Positions 10,687 to 23,140 of a stretch of DNA of 64,000 nucleotides are shown piece by piece. The stretch is taken from NCBI GenBank assembly GCA_019188255.1, contig JAETXT010000002.1, positions 2,728,001-2,792,000 of the forward strand, given 5' to 3'. This stretch comes from Verticillium longisporum. Its lineage: Eukaryota; Ascomycota; Sordariomycetes; Glomerellales; Plectosphaerellaceae. Each line of letters opens with the position of its first letter. The stretch's first letter is position 1. Both the position numbers and the translations under genes were made by a program. The notes below the pieces were generated by a model that saw only the letters and a program-made list of their open reading frames with translations, did no database searches and had not been told where the DNA came from.

Positions 10687-13600
10687 TATTCTTATAAGGG
10701 TATTATAAAGGGAGCTTATATATTCTATAATATAATTAAAGCTATTATTAGGGATTAATAGATTATATTCTTAATTTATTTTCTTATTAATATAATTCTA
10801 ATATTTTATTTCCTAATAAAGTATCTCTAATAGCCCTATAATTAATCGTTTATTAGCTATACTTAAGCTAATTAAAGTCTTCCTAAAATAATATTATATT
10901 TATTCGTAATATTATTTATTATTATATATTCTATTATTATTATATACTTTATTCTAAGATTATCTATTATTTAGCTAATAATCCTCTTTTCGCTATAAAT
11001 ACTTATCTCCTTATTTCGGAATACCCTACCTAGCTTACCCTACTTTTCCCCTAGCTATTCTCTAATTTCCCTTAAGAGGTCGCTATTAATAATATTAATA
11101 TCGGCTCCTTTATCTAATATTGCCTCTCCTTTAACTTAATTATTATTAATATATAGTTTAATAGTTACTTTATACTATTTTAGTCTCGGGAATAGTAATT
11201 CTTCCTATTAAGGGTCTCCTATTATTCTTCCCTTAAATAATTCGTAATTTATTATTAAATATTATTTATATAATTTATATAACTTATATAGCTTTATTTT
11301 CTATAATTTATATATAATACCTTTAAATAGCTATTAATATAATATCTATATTTATTATAATTATAATATTTAATATTATCTAAGGCCTTAGGCCTTCTTC
11401 TATCTATCTATTATTATTCTATTATTAGTTTATAAAATATAGTAGATTAATTCGGCTAGCTATTTAATTTTCAGTTATCTCTTCTTTATAGTTATTTATT
11501 AGCTATTCTTCTATAGGTCTTATTTTAGGTCTATTACGGATTATCTTAGCTTCTCTCTTTATTATCCTAGTATTATTTTAGGCTTCTCTTAGTCTATAAT
11601 AGGGTCTCCGCTCTCTTAATTATTCTATTTAGCTTTATTCTTATATAGGGAATTCCTTAAGCTATAATCTATTATATAAGATCTAGGTTAAGTTTTATAA
11701 ATAAAAGCATTATTTTATAAATCTATAGTAAAGGTTTAAATAGCTCTATTTCTAGGCTATTATAGGTATTTATAAAGTCTTAGTATTTCTAATTAAGGGC
11801 TTAAAACTATTAATCCTATTTATATAATTTAATAATTATCTAAAGTATTTAAGTATTATTATTATCTATATTGCCCTTTAGCTAAGCCTTTATTACTCTC
11901 TACATAACTTTATAAATAGATTTATATTCTATTTATATATATAATATCTATTTCTATTATAAAGTATTAATAAAGTAATTATTTATATATATAATTTTAT
12001 TAATATTTCTATAGAAATTCTTTTTATTAAGCTAGAATTATATATCGAGGCTAAATAAGAAAGTATTAAATTCTAATTAGGACGTCCCTTTATATTAAAT
12101 AATTAATAATTATATCTTTATAAAGGGTATACTTTATAATTCTTTATAGAATATTATTTTAAATATTAATATTAATCTATTAATTACTCTTAATAATAGG
12201 CTTATTAAGTCTCCTTTTTAGAATATAATTAATTCTTTATATTTCCTTTTCTTTATAAATTTATATTATTCTTCCTTTAATTATTAATCTAATTCCTTAT
12301 TTATAATTAATAGTAAATTATTAAATATATTATTCTTAATATTTTATCTTTATTCTATATTAGGCTTTAATTATATTAATTCTTTAATATTCTCTATCTA
12401 TTATCCTATAATAGCTTATCTTCTAATATTCTATATATCTCTAATCGATATATTATTTTAATAATTATCGCTCCTTAGAGGTAGATCGATTATTATATTA
12501 AGGGGTTTTATATAATAAATAAAATATTAAACTAATATTAGGGGATTACCTAGATCGGTAATTACTATATAGGATTCACCGATATAGTAATTACTAGGGC
12601 TAGGATTTATAGCTCTTAGGAGTACGTAATTTATAGCTTACGTAATCGGTAAATTAGATAGGTATATCTAATTTACGTAGATAGCGGTAATTTAGAGAGA
12701 TAGAATTATTAATAATTATAACCCTTATATTACTTACCTTACCGATTTAGAGCTCTTAGGTATAGGTAAAGTAATAAATTAGGGTTTATATAAGTAGTAA
12801 AGCCCTCTTAATACTAATTAATATTATATTTAATATAATATAGAATAGCTAGAGCTAGAGAAGTTAGGATCGATTCTATAGATAGTAAATTCGCTATACG
12901 TAAGCTTATTAATTATATTTTATAAGTAATCGTAAGAGCACCGTTTACTTTAAATACTTTAGGACTCTTATAAGAGCTTAGTAATAGGGAAATCCCCTAT
13001 TATATAATCTATAGGAGTACTATCTACTTCGAGTACCTTAGGACTCCTACGCCTAAGATTACTACCTAGGCTATATTACTAGCTATTAAACCCGATAAAT
13101 GAAGCTCTATAGAATAGTTAATTAGCTATAATAGAGCTTTAATAAAATTAACGATAATAAGCTCCTCGGATTATAATAATAGCTCCGTAATAGAGCTAGA
13201 GAGCGCTAAAAAGATATAATAGGAGTTCGATAATATTCTAGAAGAACTTAATATATTATACTTAATATAGAAGGTTAAGAAGGATCTCAATATTAACTTT
13301 ATTATTAATAGAGTAGAATTACGGTTCCCTAGATTACTAGATTTAGTATCCGTAGATCTTAAGAGCGCTTAGATCCTTAAAGTAATAAGCGTATATAAGA
13401 CTATAAAGGGAGTTTACCTCTTAGAAGCGTTTATCGAAGACTTCTAGGGCTAGACCGAAAAGGACTTTAATTCCTATAATATAACGATTATTCGAGCGCT
13501 AAAGGTATATCTAGTAGAGTATAGGATCCCTTTTCTAGGAATAGTAAATACTAAGATATCGAAGAGATTAATCCTAATACTTTTATAGGAAGAGATATTT

Positions 13601-15599
13601 AATATAATAGAATCGATTATTATTAATTAGGATTTAGTATTCTAAAGAGTAAAGGAATAGCGAGATTAATAGGATAATAAATAATCTATAAGGAACGCTT
13701 AGCTATCCTAAATCCGAAAACTATAAATAGGGAAAATAGATCCCCGATAGCCCCTAGTTCTAAGATTATCTAATTAATAGAGTAAGTAATCTAATTAATA
13801 AGAGATTATACTTTAATTATAAAGAAATAAGACTTTACCCCTAAATATTACTTAGAACTTACTAGCTTAGTATTATACTTTATTACTATATAAATCGGTA
13901 AATTCATTAATCGATAGAGGTATAATTAAATAATTCATATTACTCTAGAATAAGGAGAGTAATTATTCTAAGGAAATATATAATATCCTTAACGATAAAA
14001 TATATATCTTTATAGACGTTTACGAACTACTATAAATCTACTATACGTAGCTCTATATATTCTTCTAAAATATACTTTTAAAGTATATATAAACTTTCTT
14101 CCTAGAATATATAAACTAGAATATAGGATTCTATTAAATATATTTAGCGATTAAATAATAATTCGATTCGGAGATTAATAGAATATAGTATTATATAGAT
14201 TAGAGCTCGATAACGTTCTACTCTATAATAATAGAAGCTAATAATATAGGAAAGCTATAAATAGAAGTTCTCTAGATCCTTCTAAATAGGCTTTAATAAT
14301 ATTAAAGAGTATTTAGCTATATATTTAAGGAAGAGACTTATCTTTATATAAATACTCTAAGGGCGGTTTAAGGTATCCTAGAGCTAAAGATTATATTAAT
14401 AAGGCCGGAGCGATCTTTTAATACGCTATCTATATAGTTTAAGAGTATATTAAAAGTAGAAGAGAATATTAGAATGCCTAGGTACTTCTATATTAATAGA
14501 TATTATAGGAGTAGATATTATTAAGCTAATAGAAAGGGAGATCGTAGAGAATAATTAATATATAGAATTAATAATCGTTAGCTATCTAGAATTCGTAAAT
14601 ACTAAATATACTTTAAACTAGACTATAGATCGACGAAGTACTCTCCTAAGGAGTAATAATATTCGAAAGAATAATAGAAATATATATAGGAAGTATATAG
14701 GGATTAGCGGAAGGGATATTATTAGTTTTTAATAATAGTAGAACCTATTAAAAGCTCGGAATTAGATAATCCTACTTCCGATAAGCTAAGAGTAGACGAT
14801 ACCTTTAAATCTAATCCTGAGAGCGAATTAATAAATACTTATATTATATACTTCTTAATAAATAAGTTATTCTAATATAGAATTAGGGGGAATAATCCGA
14901 AAACTAAAATAATAGCTCTAATAGAGTAGCTCTTTACCTAGTATTAGATTAATAATACTTCTATATAGTATAGTATTATCCCTAATATAGGTATAATATT
15001 AATTTCTATAATAGGAGCTTTATAAATAAGGGCCCTAATAGCCCTAATACTAAGCCTAATAATTAATAAATAGGGAATAGGGGCTAGAATAAGATTCGGA
15101 GTAAGAAATCCTATTTCTACGATAGAGGAGATTACTATTCTAATGCTAATTAAGAGAATTACGTTCTATATCGTCCTAATAGATACCCTATTCCTACTTT
15201 ATATTAAGGATATAGATAATCTTAGAATCTATTTAGATAATATACGTAACGAGCTAGTAAAGCGTATTAAGGAGATCTAGGAGTATATACCTATTTTTCG
15301 TAAATAGGGCTATTTATAGTTCTTCCTAGATACGAAGACTTATACTAGCTCTAGGATTATATATATAATAGGGATAGAGAGTAATAGAATAGCGTTTCTA
15401 ATAGAAATAGAGCTCCAATATATTTATAAATAGTTTAATTACCTATCTATAAAGAAGCTATAGAACTTATTCTAAAGAGTAGACTAGGAAGTAAATCGGG
15501 ATATTCTAGAGCTAATAAACCGCTTCTATTATTATTATTAAATTAAAAGGAAATCTCTATAATACTTTAAATTTACTTTAAAGTTAAATATCGATTTTA

Positions 15600-17900
15600 A
15601 TTACGAGATTTTAATTAATATTATATACTTAGATAGAAAGCCTATTCTTTATATAATTAATATAAATATAGGATTCTAATCTATAACTTTTATTCCTAAT
15701 TTTATAGCTCGTATAATATAGGAAGCTCTTAAGAGGTACTAATTAGATATATACCTTAGGCCTCTAGACGTTATAACTATTAATACTAGAACGAACTTTA
15801 CCTCTATAGAGTTTAGGGTAGAGGTACGCCTCCTAGGTATAACCTACTATTAGATCCCTATAGAGGCTTATTAATTAATTAGTAAGGTTAAGAGCTATTA
15901 TAAGCTAATATATAGAGCGTACGAGATCTTAAAGGTAGAGTCTCGTAATACGAGCCTAGAATCGCTATTTTAAGGAGTTATAAAGGTAGTAAATAATACC
16001 GCTAAGCCTAATAGATTAATACCTATACTATTCGTATTTAGGGTAATACCTAGGATTACTACTAACTTAGCGCTTACTATAACCTAGGCATAGTATACTA
16101 AAGTAATTAATAAGGCAATAGCGGAGCTTTAGTAAATAGTCGCTAAGCGGAAGATTAATAATACTCTTAATATTTATAATAAACTAGATACTAAATAGTT
16201 ATTATTAAGATCGCTAGAACTAGGAAGCGATATTCTTATATTCCGAGAGTAGGAGAAATAGACTAATCCCTATAAGGTTATATCGGTTTCTAATATAGTA
16301 GTTATAGTCGAAATAATTAACGGCCTAATAGAGTTTAGAGGAATATATATTAAACTATATAATAGATCGCTAGATTAATAGGCTAGGGAGATAATAATAG
16401 TTCGAATTCTAGAGACCTTAGAATTATTTAAATATTTAGAGCTAATTCTATTACGATAATATAGGAGACCTAGGAAATTAATAAATGCTACGAATCTATT
16501 ATAAGTAGCTTTTATAGATCGTAAGAGTAATACGACTAGGACTTTATAGATCGAGCGCTAATTTATTATTAAAAGGGAATAATAGAAGTACGACCTAGCT
16601 ATTTAATTATATAATAAAGGTAGAATAACGACCCCTAGGAAGCTATTTAAATAGTCCGACTAAGAGGAAATCGACTTACTCCTAATAACTAGAATAATCG
16701 TACCGATTAGGAGATCCGCATTTCCTAATATTAAGATCTTTAGATATTAGCTTATAAGAGAAGTAAAAGGCCTCCCTTAAGCCCTATATAAGAAGTTAAA
16801 ATTAATAGTTTAGGGATATAATAACTAGGAGAAGATAACCCTATTAATATGATCGCCTATAATTATATATTATAGTTAACGATTAATCCTAGCAATTACC
16901 CTAATACTATAATAACGTAGCTATTAATTAATACTCTATAATATTAATTAAGCCTATACTTAGAGCGCTATAGATCTATTATATAACGTTCTCCTATATA
17001 TTCCTAAGGAGCTATAATATAGATACTTTAATAGAATCGTCTTCTATATTATAAAGCTGCTCTATAGTATCGTAGAGTTAGGTCTCTATTAATTTATAAT
17101 CTATTAATATTACTATAGAGAGCGCCTAAACGCTATTCTAATAGGCTACGATCCGTATTTACTTTTAATTAGAGCTAGAGAGAGCTTTAGACTAATCGGA
17201 ATATAGATTAACGATACCCTTAACCTTAGAAAGCCTATATTTATATAAAAGGAATAAATAGAGCTCGAAAGCGCTAGCTTCCGGGTAAAGCCTACTTCCG
17301 TCCTTAATATAGGATCTAATAGCATCTTTAATAGCTATATTATTAAAGTTAGAATTAAAGATTTTACGATTTAATAGAAAGGCTAAGGTAATCGCCTAGA
17401 GCTAGTAACCTTAAGGATAGCGAGCTTAGAATAGGAATATATCGCTTAGAGAGCTCGTAGTACTTATATTACTTTAATTTATTAACTAGAGGCAGCCTTC
17501 GATTTCTCTATTATAGCCTAAGCTAAGAACCTATAAAAGGATAACTTTAAATAGCTTAATAAATATATATAATAGTAGATCGTTAACGTAGGCCGTAGCC
17601 TAAATTATATATACTTAGATCTCTTAACGGCCTAATTTTACGTATTTATTAATAGCTCCTTCGCTAATAATAAGGACTTAAGTTTATAGATCGGATTTAT
17701 TATCCTCCTTAATAATAAGCGTTCCTATAATTAAGAGAATGCCTTTATAATATATAATAATATCCTCTATTAATAATCTATTAAATATAAACGGGTTATA
17801 TATTTAATTCTAGCTAATAAGGTCTATAAGATAATTAACGGCTTCGATATAGCTTATATCCTTAAATAGACGCTCTAAGAGATCTATAAACGCTTAGAAC
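15600..17900 (+). mobile_element. RIP-degraded Ty1/copia LTR retrotransposon
   Basis: Reading the plus strand through stops gives a copia-type polyprotein. The integrase C-terminal part lies at about 15,740-16,080 (ITINTRTNFTSIEFRVEVRL, AYEILKVESRNTSLESL, VNNTAKPNRLIPILFVF, PRITTN). Reverse transcriptase lies at about 16,750-17,220 (IFRY, LILAITLIL, AYTQSAIDLLYNVLLYIPKE with a stop read as Gln, IGYDPYLLLI, QINDTL in place of the catalytic Asp pair). RNase H lies at about 17,580-17,880 (LDLLTA, FVFINSSFANNKDLSL, IGFIILLNN, IKYKRVIYLILANKVYKI). Differences from intact family members are those expected of RIP. The order INT-RT-RH identifies copia rather than gypsy. Gag and the LTRs presumably lie in 12.5-15.5 kb and beyond 18 kb, but I could not define them. 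Confidence 0.8.
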
Positions 17901-18841
17901 TATTACTCCTATAGATAATTATCTATACCGATAGCTATTCGCTCTATTAATACCTAGTTTAACTAAATATAATAATAGAGAAACGCTTAATAATAGATCT
18001 TATAGTATTATAGTAAAGCTATAAAGAATGCAAAATCGACGAAATTCGTTAAATCGCTAAAGGCGATAACCCTATAGATTTAATAATTAAGGGAGCGCTA
18101 AATTAAGTACTAGAAGCGCTAATAAGCTCTAATAAAATTATAATTAGGATTAAAGGATAAATTAAACGTTAAGAAAAGAATAATTAGAAGGTAAAGGTAA
18201 TTAATATTAATAAAAATATAATAAAGCCTAAAAACGAGTATTCTAGAAGTAAAAACGACGACCCTATAATTAGTAAAATAGTAAAGTAACCGCTCTATAA
18301 AGCGGACTAGGCCTCGGAATCCGAAGAATCCGAGTTTAATTACTCTAGCGAGTCCTACTAGAAGTAATTAAAGAGCTATAGAGCTATGGCCCGCTTAGCC
18401 GCTTTATAATTAGTATTATAAAGATTATCGAGGTCTTTATTAAGGTCGTTACCCCCCTTCGCTTCCTCCTCTTTAATAATCGTTAATTTACCTTTTATAA
18501 TAATATATTACTTCTCTATATCCTATATCCCCTATTAGCTAATTATATAATTAGATAATTAAGGAAATAATAGAGAAGAGAGCTTATTAGCTTATTATTC
18601 TTATCTTAGGCAGCTAAAAACTTTATAGCGGGCTTAAATACCCCGACCGGACTATAAATAATAATTATTAGAGCTATAGATACTAGAAAATAGAGATCGT
18701 AGAAGCTTATATTAGTTTATAAGAGTATTTAGAAGTATATTTATAATAATAGGAACCCTTAAGCTCTAAATCGTAGTATACGCTATTAATGCTAGTTTTA
18801 GTTTATTTACTAATAAGATAAGACTTTAAATACCCTAAGTA

Positions 18842-19092
18842 TACTTTAAAATGAAGTAAAGAGAGAGATAGGGCATTATATTAGGACCTAAAGGAGGTAT
18901 AAGATTAATAGGGGATCGCTTATTATTTAATCGTAGGAATTAAGAAGAGAGGACTAAGCGTAGTAAGGGAATAGTTATAAGAAAGGTTAATAGATTAAGA
19001 TTTAGAGAAGGGCATCGATTATTCTATCTTCCTAGAGACCCTTAAGAGATTAATAGTTAATCCCTTTACTCGTTATATAAGACCCCTTAATA
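18842..19092 (-). repeat. Right terminal inverted repeat of the RIP island (251 bp)
   Basis: This is the inverted partner of 3730-3980, ending CCTTAATA, with about 92 percent identity and transition-only differences. Just outside it the sequence regains a more normal composition. No target-site duplication flanking the pair is evident by eye. Confidence 0.88.
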
Positions 19093-20232
19093 ATCCGTAA
19101 CCTTCGGATTATCTTACTAGCTTAGCTATCGTTACTTTTATTCTCTTAACTAAACGCCTTGTTAGCGTTAGGTTGGATACTATTACTCTCGTCCAGGACT
19201 ATAGTATGGTTGATAATAAAAGGAATTAGAGACCAAGTCACTAAGGGCTTATAAGGAGGCCCGGCCCGAGGAAACGTGATGCGGTTGCTGAAAGCTCGGC
19301 GATAATTAAGCGTAGGGTTCGAGCACCCTTAAAAGCATAGCTGGATTACTAGCAACTGAGGAGAGATAAGTTAAAGTCTCTGAATATACTGATACCCAAC
19401 TGCAAGCGCTCTGCGAGGAGACGACTACGTGAACCCGGTTCGGGCCCTTAGCTATACCTCTATACGGATATAACCTGAAGTACTAAAGCTATATAGTTGA
19501 TAACGGCTAGGTTATAGAACTTAATAGTATTGATGAATTCTAAACCTTAGGTTTAGCAACGTTAACAGTTTAAGTTAACAATGCAATCAAGGAGGGGAAA
19601 GACAGTAAAATTATAACGTTTTAAGAGTATAGAAAATACAGTAGATACGGCGGGGCCTAACGGTATCGCTGGATAGCTTCAAACAGATGATGATGATGAA
19701 CCAACTATTCATATGAATGAAATAGGACATAGACGCCTGAGTAAGTCACTCGCAGCATGAGAACGTTGTGAGGTAGGTGGAGCGCGGACCACACCCGTGA
19801 TCCCGTAGGCTCCAGGTGAATCGGGCCTGAATGCTGTGTACTCTGCACAGGAAATATTAGCAGCCAATTGTACGTAGCGGAAGGATTGCAGTGAGAGTGA
19901 CTACAGCAAAGAGCGCAGCAATACACATATGAAGCATTCGTCATCCTGGCAGGCAGATTGCGAATATCTACGGGCCTTCTAGTGGGGATGCCGGTGAGGC
20001 GCTGATTCGCCACACGAATGTCTTCCTAAATAGGAAACATCTCGCTTCCCTTTTAGGAAACATCTCGCTGCCCCTTTTGGCCATCACCAAGGCCACAGCC
20101 GACGAGCTTCGCCTAACCATTACAAATGCTCTTTTTGGTCTCATTGAAGACGTGCATATAAAGGTCGAACTTCTCTCGGGGTTGTGATTTGGATTTCTCG
20201 CCCATATCAAGCACTTGACAGTATTGTTCATC
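19093..20232. other. Right flank of the RIP island and promoter of the flavin oxidoreductase
   Basis: From 19,093 to about 19,690 the base composition is intermediate and no open frame or family is recognisable; it may be an old, lightly mutated repeat or a gene remnant. After about 19,690 composition is normal. Two copies of a 20-bp direct repeat (TAGGAAACATCTCGCTKCCC) start at 20031 and 20054, about 180-200 bp before the downstream start codon. Confidence 0.5.
20031..20073 (+). promoter_or_regulatory. Tandem 20-bp direct repeat in the OYE promoter
   Basis: TAGGAAACATCTCGCT followed by TCCC or GCCC occurs at 20031-20050 and 20054-20073, one mismatch apart and spaced 23 bp centre to centre. 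The position upstream of the flavin oxidoreductase suggests paired regulator sites; no known factor is assigned. Confidence 0.45.
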
Positions 20233-21339
20233 ATGTCTCAATCATATCTTTTCAAGCCTCTCAAGATTGGCAATGTCGAAGTCAAGCATCGCATCGGCAT
20301 GGCTCCCCTCACACGGTTTCGAGCGACCGACGCCCGAGTTCCCACACCGATGATGAAGGAGTACTATAGCCAACGGGCCTCTGTACCAGGAACCTTGATC
20401 ATTACCGAAGGGACGTTTGTCTCAGCCAACTGCGGAGGCTTCAACAATGCCCCGGGCATCTGGCACGAGGACCAGATTGCCGCGTGGAGAAGAATCACCG
20501 ACGAAGTCCACCGCAAAGAAAGTTTTATCTTTTGTCAGCTCTTTGCCATGGGCCGCGCTGCGGTGGCCGAGGTGGCTGAGGCGGAGGGCTTCCCAATTGT
20601 TGCGCCTAGCGCCATCGCCTTTGATGATAGCGCAGTCGTACCGAGGGCCATGACCATCGAGGAGATCAAGCAAATCGTTCTTGAATTTGCACAAGCTGCA
20701 AGGAACGCGGTGCGTGCGGGTTTTGACGGCGTTGAGATTCACGGAGCGAACGGCTACCTGCTCGACCAGTTCATTCAAGACGTTAGTAACAAGCGCGACG
20801 ATGAGTACGGCGGCAGCATTGAGAACAGAAGCCGCATTGTCGACGAAATCATTCAAGCTGTTAACCAAGCTATCGGAAAAGAGCGTGTCGGACTCCGCTT
20901 GAGTCCCTGGAGTACCTTTCAAGGCATGCGGATGGAGAATCCGATCCCGCAGTTCACGGACGTCATTCGCAAGGCAACTGAAGCAGACATAGCTTATCTC
21001 CATGTCGTGGAGGCTCGTATATCTGGGAGCGTCGACGCGGAGCACGGTGATGATGACCAATCCGACTTGATTTTCCGTCTCTGGAAAGGGCCGCTGGTCA
21101 TTGCAGGAGGCTACACGCCACAGGAGGCTCGGAAACTCGTAGACAAGAAGTACCCTGGCAAGGACATCTTAGTGGTCTTTGGACGCTACTTCATCTCGAA
21201 CCCAGACCTTGTGTATAGAATCTCAAAGGACCTCGCTTTGGGCTCGTACAACAGGGGGACGTTCTACACCAACAAATCGGCGGTTGGGTATCTAGACTAC
21301 CCCTTCAGCAAGGAGTATGTGGCAGCTGGTATGGCTTGA
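20233..21339 (+). CDS. Old Yellow Enzyme family NADH:flavin oxidoreductase
   Basis: This is a single-exon flavoprotein of 368 residues that would reduce activated alkenes (enones) using FMN and NAD(P)H; the physiological substrate is unknown. The TIM-barrel family motifs are all present: MAPLTRFRA near residue 30 for FMN contact, HGANGYLLDQFIQD near 170-185 with the His/Asn pair that binds the substrate oxygen and the Tyr proton donor, NRSRIVDEI, and LVVFGRYFISNPDLVYRI near the C-terminus for FMN phosphate. The Met at 20233 (MSQSYLFKPL) is preferred over one six codons earlier because family members start just before the LFxPLKIG strand. It stands alone between the RIP island flank and a long intergenic region. 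OYEs of this type occur in detoxification and in secondary-metabolite clusters, but no cluster backbone gene is adjacent. Confidence 0.93.
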   Translation: MSQSYLFKPLKIGNVEVKHRIGMAPLTRFRATDARVPTPMMKEYYSQRASVPGTLIITEGTFVSANCGGFNNAPGIWHEDQIAAWRRITDEVHRKESFIFCQLFAMGRAAVAEVAEAEGFPIVAPSAIAFDDSAVVPRAMTIEEIKQIVLEFAQAARNAVRAGFDGVEIHGANGYLLDQFIQDVSNKRDDEYGGSIENRSRIVDEIIQAVNQAIGKERVGLRLSPWSTFQGMRMENPIPQFTDVIRKATEADIAYLHVVEARISGSVDAEHGDDDQSDLIFRLWKGPLVIAGGYTPQEARKLVDKKYPGKDILVVFGRYFISNPDLVYRISKDLALGSYNRGTFYTNKSAVGYLDYPFSKEYVAAGMA

Positions 21340-23140
21340 GGTTCTTGTTCGACCGAGTTCTCTGTTTATATTCGCTTTATATTAATCGGATTTGCGAGCT
21401 TTACCAGCGTCCTGGATATATTGTTACCATCTTGAACTACCTACCTTTCGATCTCAAAATAGGTACAAAATCAATGAGGATGCTTCATGCAAAGCAAGTC
21501 AGTATAGATGGTCTCTTTGGCCATGATTCGCTTGTTGCATCCAATCAAACGCAGGCACTCTGGATTCTACAGTTCCTGTATCAGTCCTTCTGAATAAGCT
21601 GGTAGATCTTAACAACCTCGTCACATTGCACGTATCCCTTTGTCATTTGGACTGTAGCCCTATCTATCGTTGACAACTGACCGATGGCAGAACAAAGAGT
21701 TGCTTGAGACTCCATTGAGTACGTGACGACTATTCGAAACGCTTACGTCGCCGCTGGCATTTCTCATGCCCTTGACTGATCTCATTTCATGTTGGCAACA
21801 CGAGGCACGCAGCGTCTGCTCAATGTCAGAAGCCACCTTGAACACAGTTTGCTCATTTGATCAGGCCAAGACCGAGACTAAGCGCCTAGCACTCGATGCC
21901 ATGTACCGAAGACCAGGCGAACAAGCGGAGAAAACAAGGCGTGCGCCGTGGCTGAGCGCCTCTCGATGCTTAAGCCTGATAAGCGTGCGCGAAGGCTCTG
22001 GGACGAGGAATCGTGGCGCCCGGGGAAGCACCAGACGACGCGCTTGAATCCCTGTGTGCCGACGCCTACAATAAATGCCAGCTTCCAAGTTCATCATAGG
22101 GCCTGCGGCAATTCCCCTCCCCGCCGTAAAGTCTCCTGTGCCGCAAGGCCAAGGAGCCGTATGCCCCCCTGTCACCGTCTCGGCACTCGCATGAAGACCA
22201 GAGGAAAAGAGGCAATTCGTCGCGCGCACTGGCAAGCAAAAAAGGAGCGTCAAAATGTGCTCTTCCACCCGGTCACCAGACATGGGACATTGCTTGTCGC
22301 CTGCCTCTTCCGGAAAGCCGCCAAGCCGCCAAGAGTCGGTGGACACTTGCAGATCGGGGGTGGCACTGCGACTGGATGTTGGCGCTGTGCTATACAAGGT
22401 CAGGTACTCTATCTCAATGTTGATGGGCTCGGGATACGTCTCGGCGCAAAGCAGAACCTTGTTGGCGTGCCGTGCATGCTGTGCAGGTGCAGGTATCGTG
22501 AGCCTAATCGCACCACCCCAGTGAAGAAGTCCTGGCTTCATTGGCTGTTCAAGGTTGCACAGTCTGAGACCCAACCTGTGATTTCCCGCCGATCCTACCT
22601 TCAACAGGGCCCGCGACGGACCGAACCCTTGTCTATCGCGCTGGGCGCGCGTTGCAATGTAGCATGTGCAATTCTTTCTCTCGTCGACAGACACACCCCT
22701 TGGAGGTCTCCAGCCAGCCTGGCAGCCTAGGGAGAGTGCGGGGAAGCTCTGATTGCTGTGTCTGTTGACTTGAGCCAGTTCCGTGCGGAGGTGCATATGT
22801 CGAGATAACCTCGCTTGGCCTGCTGTTGAGCTTCCCCTTCCAGGACGCCAAGACGCCCGGATGCGACCATGATCATCTGCTGCGGCTAGAACGATGTCAT
22901 GGTTTCCTCCGCTGCGAAGAGCAGATTTTGGAGCCAAGCATGTCCACAGGGCACGGTTGGTACGACAATCGTTCGGGAGAAAAGCTGGTCTTCCACAAGT
23001 AGAAAAGCAGACACAACCCCCCTACATTTTCCTGGCTCTTGGATACGTCTCGTGTAACGTCTTTTCCAGTCTACGCTGGATTCTACACTAGCCCACTCCA
23101 GACGTCAATATAAGCTGGTTTAAGACATTGTCGTCTCATC
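21340..23140. other. 1.8-kb intergenic region upstream of the peptide transporter
   Basis: No convincing gene is seen. A 358-codon open frame on the minus strand (21861-22937) has no family motif, no intron signals and a composition like its antisense frames, so I treat it as chance. The region probably holds the 3' end of the OYE transcript and a long promoter for the transporter. Confidence 0.5.

Larger units (their letters stand above)
6800..11420 (-). mobile_element. RIP-degraded Ty3/gypsy LTR retrotransposon, interrupted by the Fot1-type element
   Basis: Reading the minus strand through stop codons recovers the gypsy domain order. A retropepsin-like segment (ILDKGADINIINSDLL) lies at about 11,060-11,130. 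A CCHC knuckle-like remnant with Cys turned to Tyr lies at about 11,350-11,390. Reverse transcriptase lies at about 8,220-8,520, with NYRGFNK, AKLFIKLDLKD, then SYFEYFIILFSFANILATF and a degraded YxDD (YIND). The integrase zinc-binding and core regions lie at about 6,840-7,200, with ALRNEIL, LIIGYQGVRKIIT (stops read as Gln) and IFIDFIIRFPK. The residue changes are those expected from G-to-A/C-to-T mutation. The DNA transposon at 8827-10686 splits the region between protease and reverse transcriptase. LTR boundaries could not be fixed; the gag region should extend above 11.4 kb. Confidence 0.8.
3730..19092. repeat. 15.4-kb AT-rich, RIP-mutated repeat island bounded by inverted repeats
   Basis: Apart from the inserted transposon at 8827-10686, this block consists almost entirely of A/T-rich sequence with TA steps everywhere. 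The dinucleotides CA and TG are nearly absent line after line, which is the direct footprint of RIP (CpA to TpA on both strands). No intact open frame survives. Translating through the stops recovers domains of a minus-strand Ty3/gypsy element (about 6.8-11.4 kb) and a plus-strand Ty1/copia element (about 15.6-17.9 kb). The outer ends are 251-bp inverted repeats (3730-3980 and 18842-19092). The left edge interrupts a gene. A (TAA)n tract lies at about 4580-4605. The remaining parts (about 4.0-5.8 kb, 11.4-15.5 kb, 17.9-18.8 kb) are equally mutated and I could not assign them. Confidence 0.9.

Noticed and set aside
12540..12860. Possible 5' LTR of the copia element (repeated GGTAATTACT / CCGAT words)
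   Set aside because: I could not find a direct-repeat partner near 18 kb, so the LTR call is not supported.
19290..19350. Possible tRNA or SINE B box (GGGTTCGAGCACCC)
   Set aside because: Spacing after GGTTCGA is one base too long and the T stem cannot close; no acceptor or D arm pairs with it.
21861..22937. 358-codon open frame on the minus strand upstream of the peptide transporter
   Set aside because: No family motif, no intron signals, several overlapping long frames on the other strand with similar composition; most likely chance in GC-rich DNA.
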